Made by a program: the position numbers and the translations under genes
Shown: piece by piece, positions 1 through 6,004 of the stretch
How the letters are laid out: each line of letters begins with the position of its first letter
How positions within the stretch are numbered: the stretch's first letter is position 1
Notes under the pieces: generated by a model
Told to the model about the DNA's origin: nothing
Seen by the model: the letters and a program-made list of their open reading frames with translations, nothing else
Database searches by the model: none
Assembly (NCBI GenBank): GCA_024638585.1
Contig: JAHEKA010000117.1
Location: forward strand, 1 to 6,946
Length of the DNA: 6,946 nt
Source of the DNA: Rhodospirillales bacterium
GTDB lineage: Bacteria; Pseudomonadota; Alphaproteobacteria; SMXQ01
Direction: 5' to 3'

Positions 1-511
1 CGGGACCGATCAGGCAGAGGTCCTCGGTCACCAGCGGTTCGCACACCAGACCATGAACGGCGGACGGATTGTAGGAATAGGCAATGTCCAGGCGATCGTC
101 CTCGACCCGCGCCATCAGGTCCTCGCTCATGGCGTCGACGATGGATAGCGAGACAGCAGGGCAGTCGCGGCGGCAGCGTTCCACCAGCTGGGTCGCCAGA
201 ATCAGGTTGAGTGTCGGCGTCACCCCGACGGCGATCTTGCCCCGGGGCGGCCCGGCGAGGTCCGTGACCGACAGCTTGGCGCGCTCGACCTGTCGCAGGA
301 TCACCAGGGCGTGTTCGCGCAAGAGAAGGCCTGCCTCGGTCGGCGTTACGCCGCGGGAATGGCGGTTGAGCAGCTTGACGCCGAGCTCTTCCTCCAGCTT
401 GCGGACCTGAAGGCCCAAGGCCGGCTGGGCGACGTGCAGGTAGGCCGCTGCCCGGGAAAAACTCTTGAGCTCCGCGATGCGGAGGAAATAGTGCAATTGT
501 TTAATAGTCAT
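1..511 (-). CDS. LysR-family transcriptional regulator, C-terminus cut by window edge
   Basis: The reverse strand encodes an open frame of 170 codons from ATG at 511-509 to the left edge. The protein opens MTIKQLHYFLRIAELKSFSR, the classic start of a LysR winged helix-turn-helix domain. The helix-turn-helix lies at about residues 17-37 (SFSRAAAYLHVAQPALGLQV), followed by LEEELGVKLLNR (39-50) and the typical GVTPTEAG (54-61). A linker helix follows and the effector-binding domain begins near residue 90 (KIAVGVTPT). Family members are about 300 residues, so roughly 130 are missing. LysR proteins act as cytoplasmic tetramers that bind a small co-inducer and usually regulate the divergent neighbour and themselves; here the divergent neighbour is the dioxygenase gene starting at 673, its likely target. 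I see no clear Shine-Dalgarno before the ATG, but the N-terminus fits the family so well that the start is secure. The effector is unknown. Confidence 0.93.
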   Translation of the reverse strand, partial: MTIKQLHYFLRIAELKSFSRAAAYLHVAQPALGLQVRKLEEELGVKLLNRHSRGVTPTEAGLLLREHALVILRQVERAKLSVTDLAGPPRGKIAVGVTPTLNLILATQLVERCRRDCPAVSLSIVDAMSEDLMARVEDDRLDIAYSYNPSAVHGLVCEPLVTEDLCLIGP

Positions 512-523
512 TTTCAAAATCGC

Positions 524-543
524 TTTGATGAAGATATATCAAA
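524..543. promoter_or_regulatory. Candidate LysR operator (inverted repeat) in the divergent control region
   Basis: TTTGAT at 524-529 and ATCAAA at 538-543 form a perfect inverted repeat with an 8-base spacer. They sit 13 bases upstream of the lysR start, in the most AT-rich part of the divergent region. A second palindrome, ATTTT-C-AAAAT at 510-520, overlaps the lysR start codon. LysR proteins bind interrupted dyads of the T-N11-A type between divergent genes, so autoregulation plus activation of the dioxygenase gene is the natural reading. The spacing fits only loosely and no footprint is available, so this remains an inference. Confidence 0.45.
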
Positions 544-564
544 ATTGTCTGTTGCGGCCTAGAT

Positions 565-608
565 ACCGCTCCCGGACCTCCCGCTGGCGTCGCGGAGCCG
601 ATAGCGGT
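565..608 (+). repeat. Imperfect inverted repeat between lysR and the dioxygenase gene
   Basis: ACCGCT (565-570) with CGG (573-575) pairs with CCG (598-600) and AGCGGT (603-608). This leaves a symmetrical 2x2 internal loop and a 22-base apical loop. It lies upstream of the dioxygenase gene in the divergent spacer and could fold in its leader or form part of a regulatory site. No T-tract follows, so it is not an obvious terminator. It may be chance in GC-rich DNA. Confidence 0.25.
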
Positions 609-660
609 TGCCGGGCCGCACCCTAAAATGTGAGAATTGAAAGAGAATTGGATTCTGAAT

Positions 661-664
661 GAGG
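661..664 (+). promoter_or_regulatory. Ribosome binding site that sets the dioxygenase start at 673
   Basis: GAGG lies 8 bases before ATG at 673. The frame could be opened earlier by a TTG at 637, but that codon has no comparable purine-rich site and would add 12 residues with no family resemblance. Confidence 0.6.
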
Positions 665-672
665 ATCAGTCT

Positions 673-1542
673 ATGGCCACAACCACGGACCTGAAGGTGA
701 CACCGGCGTCCGACGCATTGGGCGCGGAAATCTCCGGCATCGACCTGCGGGAGGACCTTCCGGAGGCGGTCATCGACGAAATCCGGCGTCTGTGGCAAGA
801 GCACATCGTCCTGGTCTTCCGCGACCAGGAGCTAAGCATGGAGCAGCAGCTTGCCTTCGCCGGCCGGTTCGGCGAGTTGGGCGAACGCAAACGTGCGCCC
901 GATGCCCTGCGGGAGCGGACCGAAGGCATCTATCAGACCAACGAGAACATCCTTCTGGTGACGAATATCAAGGTCGATGGGGAACCGATCGGCGCGTTCG
1001 GCGATGCCGATATGTGGTTCCACATCGATTCCGGCTATGCCGAGAAGCCTTATAAATACACCATCCTCTATGGGTTGGAGCTGCCGTCCAAGGGCGGCAA
1101 CACGTTGTTTGCCAATACCTACAAGGTCTACGACGCGTTGCCAGACGAGCTCAAGGCGAAGCTGGCGGGCCGCAAGGCGCTGCATATCCACGAATACTTG
1201 CGCACCGAAAAGGTCGACGTGACCAAGGACATCAGCAACTCGCCGCATTACTACCATCCGGTGTTCATCACCCACCCCGAGACCGGCAAGAAGGCGGTGT
1301 TCGTGGACCGGCTGATGACCCGGCTGATCGAGGGGATGGACCCCGACGAAAGCGAGCGCACATTGAACCAGCTGTTCGACCTGATGGAGAGCCCGGAGTT
1401 CGTATACGAGCACGTCTGGCGCCTCAAGGATCTGGTCATGTGGGACAATCGCGTCGCCGTCCACGGGCGCACCTGGTTCCCCAAGGAGGAAAACCGATTG
1501 CTGCGCCGGTGTACCGTGGAGGGCGAACCACTTCACGAGTAA
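673..1542 (+). CDS. TauD/TfdA-family Fe(II)/2-oxoglutarate-dependent dioxygenase
   Basis: This 289-residue cytosolic enzyme (start ATG 673) belongs to the TauD/TfdA family, which couples oxidative decarboxylation of 2-oxoglutarate to hydroxylation of a substrate, often releasing sulfite, phenol or another leaving group. The HxD motif is in MWFHIDSGY: H117 and D119. The distal iron ligand is H264 in WDNRVAVHGR. R275 and R279 lie 11 and 15 residues after it, the spacing by which E. coli TauD (H255, R266, R270) binds 2-oxoglutarate. The N-terminal stretch DALGAEISGIDL (14-25) is also typical. Length matches the family (about 280-300), and all catalytic ligands are present, so the enzyme should be active. 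The substrate is not predictable: the family includes taurine, 2,4-D, sulfate-ester, phosphonate and carnitine-pathway enzymes. It is divergent from the lysR gene, and the binding-protein gene begins 98 bases downstream, so the two may be co-transcribed. Confidence 0.93.
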   Translation: MATTTDLKVTPASDALGAEISGIDLREDLPEAVIDEIRRLWQEHIVLVFRDQELSMEQQLAFAGRFGELGERKRAPDALRERTEGIYQTNENILLVTNIKVDGEPIGAFGDADMWFHIDSGYAEKPYKYTILYGLELPSKGGNTLFANTYKVYDALPDELKAKLAGRKALHIHEYLRTEKVDVTKDISNSPHYYHPVFITHPETGKKAVFVDRLMTRLIEGMDPDESERTLNQLFDLMESPEFVYEHVWRLKDLVMWDNRVAVHGRTWFPKEENRLLRRCTVEGEPLHE

Positions 1543-1554
1543 CGAATCGTTTCC

Positions 1555-1573
1555 ATCGCCCTATAGCGATTTT
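1555..1573 (+). terminator. Weak hairpin with short T run after the dioxygenase gene
   Basis: ATCGC (1555-1559) and GCGAT (1566-1570) form a 5-bp stem with a 6-base loop, followed by TTT. The stem is short for an intrinsic terminator, so at best it attenuates transcription into the binding-protein gene. Confidence 0.25.
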
Positions 1574-1627
1574 CCACGTCCGAAAGAATGGCGTTGTTGT
1601 TGTGCCGCCGGGGAATAGATCAAGAAC

Positions 1628-1636
1628 AGGGAGAAG
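1628..1636 (+). promoter_or_regulatory. Ribosome binding site that selects the GTG start of the binding protein
   Basis: AGGGAGAAG ends 4 bases before GTG at 1641; the GGGAG core is about 8 bases away. GTG gives a clean signal peptide immediately. The longer in-frame ATG at 1440 would place 67 extra residues, overlapping the dioxygenase, ahead of the secretion signal. Confidence 0.7.
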
Positions 1637-1640
1637 CATC

Positions 1641-2894
1641 GTGAAGCAGGCAACATTGATTTTGACCGGCCTGACGGCGGCACTGATAGCGGCGCCGGCG
1701 GGCGCCCAGGACTTTTTCAAGGGCAAGAGGTTGACCCTGGCGGCGTCGGGGGGCGCCGGCGGCGGCTATGACAACTACACCAGGTTGCTCGGCCGGCATC
1801 TCCCAAATCACATCCCGGGCAAGCCGCGGGTCAGGGTTCAGAACATGAACGCCGCCGGCGGCATCGTGCTGGCGAATTACACCTATACCAAGGCGCCCAA
1901 GGACGGGACCTTCCTCGGCAATATCCGTCCCAGCGTCCTGTTCGAGCAGCTTTTCGGCAACAAGGCGGTCCAGTTCGATGGCCGGAAGTTCGAATATATC
2001 GGCAACCTGAACGAGGACACCGACGCTTGCCTGGTCTGGCACACCACCGGTGCGACCTCGGTGAAGGACCTCTTTACCCGGGAGTTGATCACCAGCGGAA
2101 ACAGCCGCAGCGCCATGTCGTTTTCATTTCCGGCGGTGTTCAACGCGGTGCTGGGTACTAAATTCAAGATCATCCTGGGATACCGCGGGACGCCCGTGCG
2201 CATCCTGGCGATGGAGCGCGGTGAGATCGAAGCCACCTGCGGCCTGACCACCACGACCATCAAGGCGAGGCTCGGCAAGGTTCTCAAGGAAGGTAAGATC
2301 AGGGTTCTGGCGATCGCCGGCAACAACCCGGACCCGGATTTCAAGCACGTGCCCAACATGCTGGATCAGGCAAAGAATGCTGAGGATCGTGCGGCGCTCA
2401 AGTTCCTGTTCAGCCAGATGCAGGTGGCGCGCATGTTCGCGGCTGCTCCCGGCACGCCCAAGGCCCGCGTCGCCCTCTTGCGCAAGGCATTTACCGCCGC
2501 CATGAAGGATCCCGCCTTCGTGAAGGATGCCAAGCGCACGCGCACCGATATCAAGTGGAGTACCGGTGCCGCCACGGAGAAGGTGGTCAACCAGCTCTAT
2601 GCGTCAGATCCGGAGGTGGTCGCACGCATCAGTTCCGCTCTGAAGGCGCCGGCGGCCAAGCGCAAGCTCGTCTACCGCACGGTCAGCGCCAAGATCACCG
2701 GAGTGAAGCGCAAGGGCGGGCGCATTTATTTCATAGACGCCGGCAAGAAGGTCCAGGCGTCGGTCAGCGGAAAACGCACCAAGATCTCCATCGCCGGCAA
2801 GAAGGTCAAGCGATCTGCGGTCAAGGCCGGCATGACGTGTGACATCAACTACGCGGGCGCCTATACGCGGGCCAAGTCGATCGCCTGCAAATAG
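1641..2894 (+). CDS. TctC/Bug-family periplasmic solute-binding protein with an extra C-terminal domain
   Basis: This 417-residue protein (GTG start) opens with a Sec signal peptide: basic start, hydrophobic core at about 5-18, and probable cleavage after A20-G21-A22, before QDFFKGK. The mature core matches tripartite tricarboxylate transporter binding proteins (TctC/Bug): GGAGGGYDNYTRLLGRHLPN, the IPGKP motif, VQNMNAAGG and the APKDGT signature. These periplasmic proteins bind carboxylates or related small molecules and normally deliver them to a TctA/TctB membrane pair, which is not in this window. The core ends near residue 330. The family is usually about 320-330 residues, but here a further basic, beta-rich looking segment runs from about 341 to 417 (nt 2661 to the stop). 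It is dominated by alternating hydrophobic/polar stretches and lysines and ends with two cysteines, C400 and C416. The binding domain call is firm; ligand and role of the extension are unknown. The next gene begins 119 bases downstream. Confidence 0.9.
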   Translation: MKQATLILTGLTAALIAAPAGAQDFFKGKRLTLAASGGAGGGYDNYTRLLGRHLPNHIPGKPRVRVQNMNAAGGIVLANYTYTKAPKDGTFLGNIRPSVLFEQLFGNKAVQFDGRKFEYIGNLNEDTDACLVWHTTGATSVKDLFTRELITSGNSRSAMSFSFPAVFNAVLGTKFKIILGYRGTPVRILAMERGEIEATCGLTTTTIKARLGKVLKEGKIRVLAIAGNNPDPDFKHVPNMLDQAKNAEDRAALKFLFSQMQVARMFAAAPGTPKARVALLRKAFTAAMKDPAFVKDAKRTRTDIKWSTGAATEKVVNQLYASDPEVVARISSALKAPAAKRKLVYRTVSAKITGVKRKGGRIYFIDAGKKVQASVSGKRTKISIAGKKVKRSAVKAGMTCDINYAGAYTRAKSIACK

Positions 2895-2913
2895 GCCCTT
2901 GGAGTGGCATGTG

Positions 2914-2944
2914 GGGGGTGCCGGTCGGGATGCCCGGCACCCCC
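2914..2944 (+). terminator. Strong GC hairpin after the binding-protein gene
   Basis: GGGGGTGCCGG (2914-2924) pairs perfectly with CCGGCACCCCC (2934-2944) around a 9-base loop, an 11-bp GC-rich stem starting 20 bases after the stop codon. No T-tract follows, so it may be a weak or Rho-assisted terminator, or a 3' stabilising structure that raises binding-protein mRNA relative to the downstream enzyme gene, as is common for binding-protein genes. Confidence 0.5.
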
Positions 2945-3013
2945 GGCTTGCGCGAAGACTCAACCGGGGCGTCACAGGGCCGCACGAGGAAATCGGGTCA
3001 TTGGGGAGAGGCC

Positions 3014-4114
3014 ATGCTGTTCATCAACAACGATCAGGTGTCGGACCTGCTGTCCATGCAGGACTGCATCCGCGTCCAGGAGGAGGCATTCAAGGCCCAG
3101 GAGACCGGTGGTGCCATCCATCGCCCGCGGATCGACATGTACACGCCCTGCGAGAGGGATGACGGGTATTACCGTTGGGGCACCATGGAGGGTTGGTACG
3201 ACGGCATTTTCGCGATCCGCATGAAGTCCGACGTGATCACCTGGCCGCAATCGGCAAATTCAGGCTGGACCGAGGAGAAATACTGTATCGAACCCGGCAC
3301 CTTCTGCGGCCTGATCATGTTGTTTTCCTCCCAGAACGGCCAACCGTTGGCGATGATCAACGACGGCGTGCTGCAGCATATGCGCGTCGGTGGCGGGGCC
3401 GGGATCGGGGCCAAGTTGCTGTCGCGGGAGAATTCAAAGACCATCGGCATGTTGGGGTCGGGCGGCATGGCGCGGACCTTCCTGGCGGCCTACATGTGTG
3501 TCCGGCCGATCGAGCATGTGAGAGTGTTCAGCCCCACCAAAGCGAACCGCGAAGCCTTTGCCAAGGAGATGAGCGCCCTTCACGGGATCGAGGTGGAACC
3601 CGTGGACAACCCGCGCGACGCGGTCAGGGGGGCGGATATCCTTTCGACCAACACCGATTCCATGGCACCCACATTCGAGGCCGATTGGTTGGAGCCCGGC
3701 ATGCATGTCGCAATGCTGGGGCCCTGCGAGGTCTCGACCGAGGCAGAAGAGCGGATGGATATCAAGATCCGCCAGGGCGTCGGCGGGTTGAAGCTGCCCG
3801 AAACCGAACGCATCCAGATGGAGGTCGGCATGAGCCCGCTGGCCTATGTCGGCGGCAGCGAGGAGGAGATGAAACGTCTTCCCCCGAAGACGCCCGGATC
3901 CGGGTTCGGCGGGGAATACCCTGATTTCTGCGATCTGGTTTACGGCCGTGCCGAGGGACGGACCAGGGACGATCAGATCACCTTCTATCACAACATGGGC
4001 AATCAGGGCCTGCAGTTCGCCGCCGTCGGCGGGCTGGTCTACCGGCTCGCTGCGGACCGCAGCCAGGGCAACACGGTTCCGACCGACTGGTTCGTCCAGA
4101 ACATCCGCGACTGA
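3014..4114 (+). CDS. Ornithine cyclodeaminase/mu-crystallin-family NAD(P)-binding protein with altered active site
   Basis: This 366-residue cytosolic protein starts at ATG 3014, 3 bases after the purine-rich GGGGAGAG. It belongs to the ornithine cyclodeaminase/mu-crystallin superfamily, whose members perform NAD(P)-dependent chemistry at an amino or imine carbon (ornithine cyclisation, alanine dehydrogenation, ketimine or pyrroline reduction). The Rossmann glycine motif is GSGGMA (148-153) in TIGMLGSGGMART. K71 in RMKSD and R124 in HMRVGGG occupy the positions of the substrate-binding Lys and Arg of ornithine cyclodeaminase (K69 and R112 in the Pseudomonas enzyme). The usual catalytic segment G-[AG]-D-x-P-G-K is replaced by LGPCEVSTEAEE (235-246), so the catalytic Asp position holds C238. 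The N-terminal half carries a Trp/Tyr-rich segment (YYRWGTMEGWYDG, about 53-65). True ornithine cyclodeaminase activity is therefore unlikely; an imine reductase, a dehydrogenase or a non-catalytic role fits better. It lies between the binding protein and the decarboxylase, suggesting a step in the same pathway. Confidence 0.85.
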   Translation: MLFINNDQVSDLLSMQDCIRVQEEAFKAQETGGAIHRPRIDMYTPCERDDGYYRWGTMEGWYDGIFAIRMKSDVITWPQSANSGWTEEKYCIEPGTFCGLIMLFSSQNGQPLAMINDGVLQHMRVGGGAGIGAKLLSRENSKTIGMLGSGGMARTFLAAYMCVRPIEHVRVFSPTKANREAFAKEMSALHGIEVEPVDNPRDAVRGADILSTNTDSMAPTFEADWLEPGMHVAMLGPCEVSTEAEERMDIKIRQGVGGLKLPETERIQMEVGMSPLAYVGGSEEEMKRLPPKTPGSGFGGEYPDFCDLVYGRAEGRTRDDQITFYHNMGNQGLQFAAVGGLVYRLAADRSQGNTVPTDWFVQNIRD

Positions 4115-4117
4115 AGT

Positions 4118-4152
4118 GGCAGGGCCAGGGTATCCCCGCCTGGACCCCTGCC
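4118..4152 (+). terminator. Hairpin just after the mu-crystallin-like gene
   Basis: GGCAGGG plus CCAGG (4118-4129) pairs with CCTGG (4139-4143) and CCCTGCC (4146-4152), giving 12 base pairs with a 2-base bulge and a 9-base loop, starting 3 bases after the stop codon. There is no T-tract. It probably marks the 3' end of the upstream transcript, which fits with a new promoter at 4222. Confidence 0.5.
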
Positions 4153-4221
4153 GCTAACCCGAGGAACGGCGGGGGGCGCAGACCACCCGGCGCGCACTTG
4201 ATTGGCCCGCGGATTATGTTT

Positions 4222-4250
4222 TTGAACTTGGCGGGCGTTTTGGCTAGAAC
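4222..4250 (+). promoter_or_regulatory. Candidate sigma-70-type promoter for the UbiD-family gene
   Basis: TTGAAC (4222-4227) and TAGAAC (4245-4250) are separated by exactly 17 bases; each matches four of the six positions of TTGACA and TATAAT. The pattern resembles alphaproteobacterial housekeeping promoters. It lies after the hairpin that closes the previous gene. Transcription would start near 4257, giving a leader of roughly 183 bases. Confidence 0.5.
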
Positions 4251-4256
4251 TGAGGC

Positions 4257-4439
4257 CTGCTGAAAAGCACAGAAGCGGACGTACTCCGACCCCACGGGAG
4301 CCTCTGCTTCGCATCGGGGAGGGCGACGCCCCCAAATAAGAGAATTCAGGCCTCCGCCGCTGTTGCGCGGAGGCGCCAACCTAAGGGAATGTGGCGCCCT
4401 GCGGCGACCGGGAACCCGTACCGAGGAGAGCGAAATACA
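4257..4439 (+). promoter_or_regulatory. Long GC-rich leader of the UbiD-family gene with overlapping hairpins
   Basis: This forms most of the 325-base gap between 4115 and 4439 and holds no convincing gene. GCCTCCGC (4350-4357) pairs with GCGGAGGC (4367-4374) around a 9-base loop. GGCGCCA (4372-4378) can instead pair with TGGCGCC (4392-4398), sharing bases 4372-4374 with the first stem, so the two cannot both form fully. AGGGCG (4320-4325) can also pair with CGCCCT (4395-4400), competing with the second. A switch between structures upstream of the GAGGAGAG ribosome site at 4423 is possible. I do not recognise a known riboswitch consensus; in particular it does not look like the FMN element. 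Function is inference. Confidence 0.3.
4423..4430 (+). promoter_or_regulatory. Ribosome binding site that selects the GTG start of the UbiD-family gene
   Basis: GAGGAGAG lies 9 bases before GTG at 4440. The in-frame ATG at 4389 would make this site part of the coding sequence and add 17 residues of low-complexity composition unlike the family, so GTG is preferred. Confidence 0.65.
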
Positions 4440-5909
4440 GTGGCTGACGCGACCGCAAAGAAAGGCACCTACAAGGAATACGACACGCCGCATCATGACC
4501 TGAGAGACTGGATCGATCGGGTCGATGCCATGGGGGAACTCACGAAGATCGAAGGGGCGGACTGGAACCTCGAAATCGGCGCCGTGGCCGAAATGATCTA
4601 CAATCACGTGCCGGACAATCCGCCCGCCCTGCTGTTCGACAACATCCCGGGATACGAACCAGGCTTCCGCATCATTTCCGGGATGACCAATTCGATCAAC
4701 CGCCTGGCCATGACGCTCGGTTTTCCGGAGCCGTCGGGTGCGATGGACGTGGTCCAGTGGTATCGCGACCGGATGAAGGATTTTTCATCGATTCCATCGC
4801 GGTTCGTGAACACCGGCCCGATCCTCGAAAATATCGACCGGGACGAGGACGTGGACCTGCTGAAATTCCCGGTGCCGTTCCTGCATGAGCTCGACGGCGG
4901 ACGCTACATCGGCACCGGCGACCTTGTGATCATGGCCGATCCCGATTCCGATTGGGTGAATGTCGGCACATACCGGATCATGGTTCATGACAAGAATACC
5001 TGCGGCCTGTGGATGAGCCCCGGCAAACATGGCCGCCAGATCCGCGACAAGTATTTCAAGCTGGGCAAGCCCTGCCCGGTCGCGATTTCCATCGGCCATG
5101 ATCCGCTGATGTTCCTCGCGGCGGGTAACGAGGTTCTTTACGGCGTGTCGGAGTTTGGCTACGCCGCCGGACACCGGGGTGCGCCGTTCGACATGATCAA
5201 GTCGGAACTCCATGGCCTACCGATCCCCGCCTACGGCGAGATCGTCATCGAAGGCGAAATCGTACAAGAAGACATGCGCCCCGAGGGCCCGTTCGGCGAA
5301 TGGACCGGCTATTACGCCTCGTCGGTGCGCGAGGACCCGGTCATCAAGATCCGGCGTGTCTATTACCGCAACAAGCCGATCATCACCATGGCGCGGCCCG
5401 GGCGCCCACCGTCGGATTACACCCTGTCCAAGAGCGTCATCAAGTCGGCCCTGTTGTGGGACCAGGTTGAGGCCGCCGGCCTGCCCGGCGTGCAAGGTGT
5501 GTGGTGTCATCAGAATGGCGGTGGCCGTCTTTTCAACGTGATATCCATCAAGCAGGCGTATCCCGGTCATTCCCGACAGGCGGCGCAGTTGTGTTGCAGC
5601 GTTCATGCGGGGAATTACCTGGGGCGCTGGTCGATCGCGGTGGACGAGGACATCGATCCGTCCAACCTCTGGGACGTGACCTGGGCCATGGCGACCCGCT
5701 GCGATCCCGTCGATGATATCGACATCACCCGCCGCGCCTGGTCGGGGGCGCTGGATCCGATGAAGCGGGCAGGGGATAATTTCAACTCCCGGGCCCTCGT
5801 CGATGCCTGCCGGCCCTATGAATGGAAGGACGAGTTCCCGCCGGTGGCTGAATCTTCGCCGGAGCTCAAGGCGAAAACCTTGCAGAAGTGGAAACACCTA
5901 CTCGATTAG
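4440..5909 (+). CDS. UbiD-family prenylated-FMN-dependent decarboxylase
   Basis: This 489-residue cytosolic enzyme (GTG start) belongs to the UbiD family, which reversibly decarboxylates aromatic and alpha,beta-unsaturated carboxylic acids using prenylated FMN made by UbiX. The key residues, compared with Aspergillus Fdc1, are all present. N174 and R179 lie in NVGTYRIMVH (Fdc1 N168, R173). H197 in PGKHGRQ keeps the exact 23-residue spacing to the Mn ligand H191, and E238 is a plausible E233 equivalent. The hallmark RPEGPFGEWTGYY carries E282 and E287 (Fdc1 E277 and E282). Length is normal (about 490-500). It is therefore probably active, provided the cell makes prenylated FMN; ubiX is not in this window. 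The symbol ubiD is withheld because the surroundings are catabolic, with no ubiquinone genes, so a pathway decarboxylase is more likely than 3-octaprenyl-4-hydroxybenzoate decarboxylase. The gene has its own candidate promoter and is followed by a strong hairpin, so it may be transcribed alone. Confidence 0.93.
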   Translation: MADATAKKGTYKEYDTPHHDLRDWIDRVDAMGELTKIEGADWNLEIGAVAEMIYNHVPDNPPALLFDNIPGYEPGFRIISGMTNSINRLAMTLGFPEPSGAMDVVQWYRDRMKDFSSIPSRFVNTGPILENIDRDEDVDLLKFPVPFLHELDGGRYIGTGDLVIMADPDSDWVNVGTYRIMVHDKNTCGLWMSPGKHGRQIRDKYFKLGKPCPVAISIGHDPLMFLAAGNEVLYGVSEFGYAAGHRGAPFDMIKSELHGLPIPAYGEIVIEGEIVQEDMRPEGPFGEWTGYYASSVREDPVIKIRRVYYRNKPIITMARPGRPPSDYTLSKSVIKSALLWDQVEAAGLPGVQGVWCHQNGGGRLFNVISIKQAYPGHSRQAAQLCCSVHAGNYLGRWSIAVDEDIDPSNLWDVTWAMATRCDPVDDIDITRRAWSGALDPMKRAGDNFNSRALVDACRPYEWKDEFPPVAESSPELKAKTLQKWKHLLD

Positions 5910-5925
5910 CCTGAAAAGACCGGGA

Positions 5926-5947
5926 AACGGGCGCCTGGGCGCCCGTT
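5926..5947 (+). terminator. Perfect 10-bp GC-rich inverted repeat after the UbiD-family gene
   Basis: AACGGGCGCC (5926-5935) is the exact reverse complement of GGCGCCCGTT (5938-5947), separated by TG; in RNA the top pair or two would open to form a loop. It begins 16 bases after the stop codon and is followed by CCTCCTTTG, a weak pyrimidine run. This is the best terminator candidate in the window and separates the decarboxylase from the permease genes. Confidence 0.6.
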
Positions 5948-6004
5948 CCTCCTTTGCCGGCAAGACGACCGCCGGTGTGAAAAACAATAATTCTGGGGAA
6001 CACC

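Noticed and set aside
637..672. TTG start giving 12 extra residues on the dioxygenase
   Set aside because: ATG 673 has GAGG 8 bases upstream, and the extra residues have no family counterpart.
832..1536. Open frame of 234 codons antisense to the dioxygenase gene
   Set aside because: It is the complement of a well-supported gene with catalytic motifs; no family resemblance or ribosome site.
1440..1640. Longer ATG start for the binding protein, overlapping the dioxygenase gene
   Set aside because: It would place 67 unrelated residues before a clear signal peptide, and there is a good ribosome site for GTG 1641.
3175..3924. Open frame of 249 codons inside the mu-crystallin-like gene
   Set aside because: Out-of-frame shadow, Arg/Gly-rich, overlapping a frame with a clear Rossmann motif.
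4389..4439. ATG start giving 17 extra residues on the UbiD-family protein
   Set aside because: The strong GAGGAGAG site lies within this stretch and points to GTG 4440.
4257..4439. FMN, TPP, SAM-II or similar riboswitch in the UbiD-family leader
   Set aside because: None of the conserved core sequences I know for these classes can be found; only generic GC-rich hairpins are visible.
5986..5991. AATAAT as a -10 box for the permease genes
   Set aside because: No acceptable -35 element lies 16-18 bases upstream, and transcription would start at or past the ribosome site at 5995.
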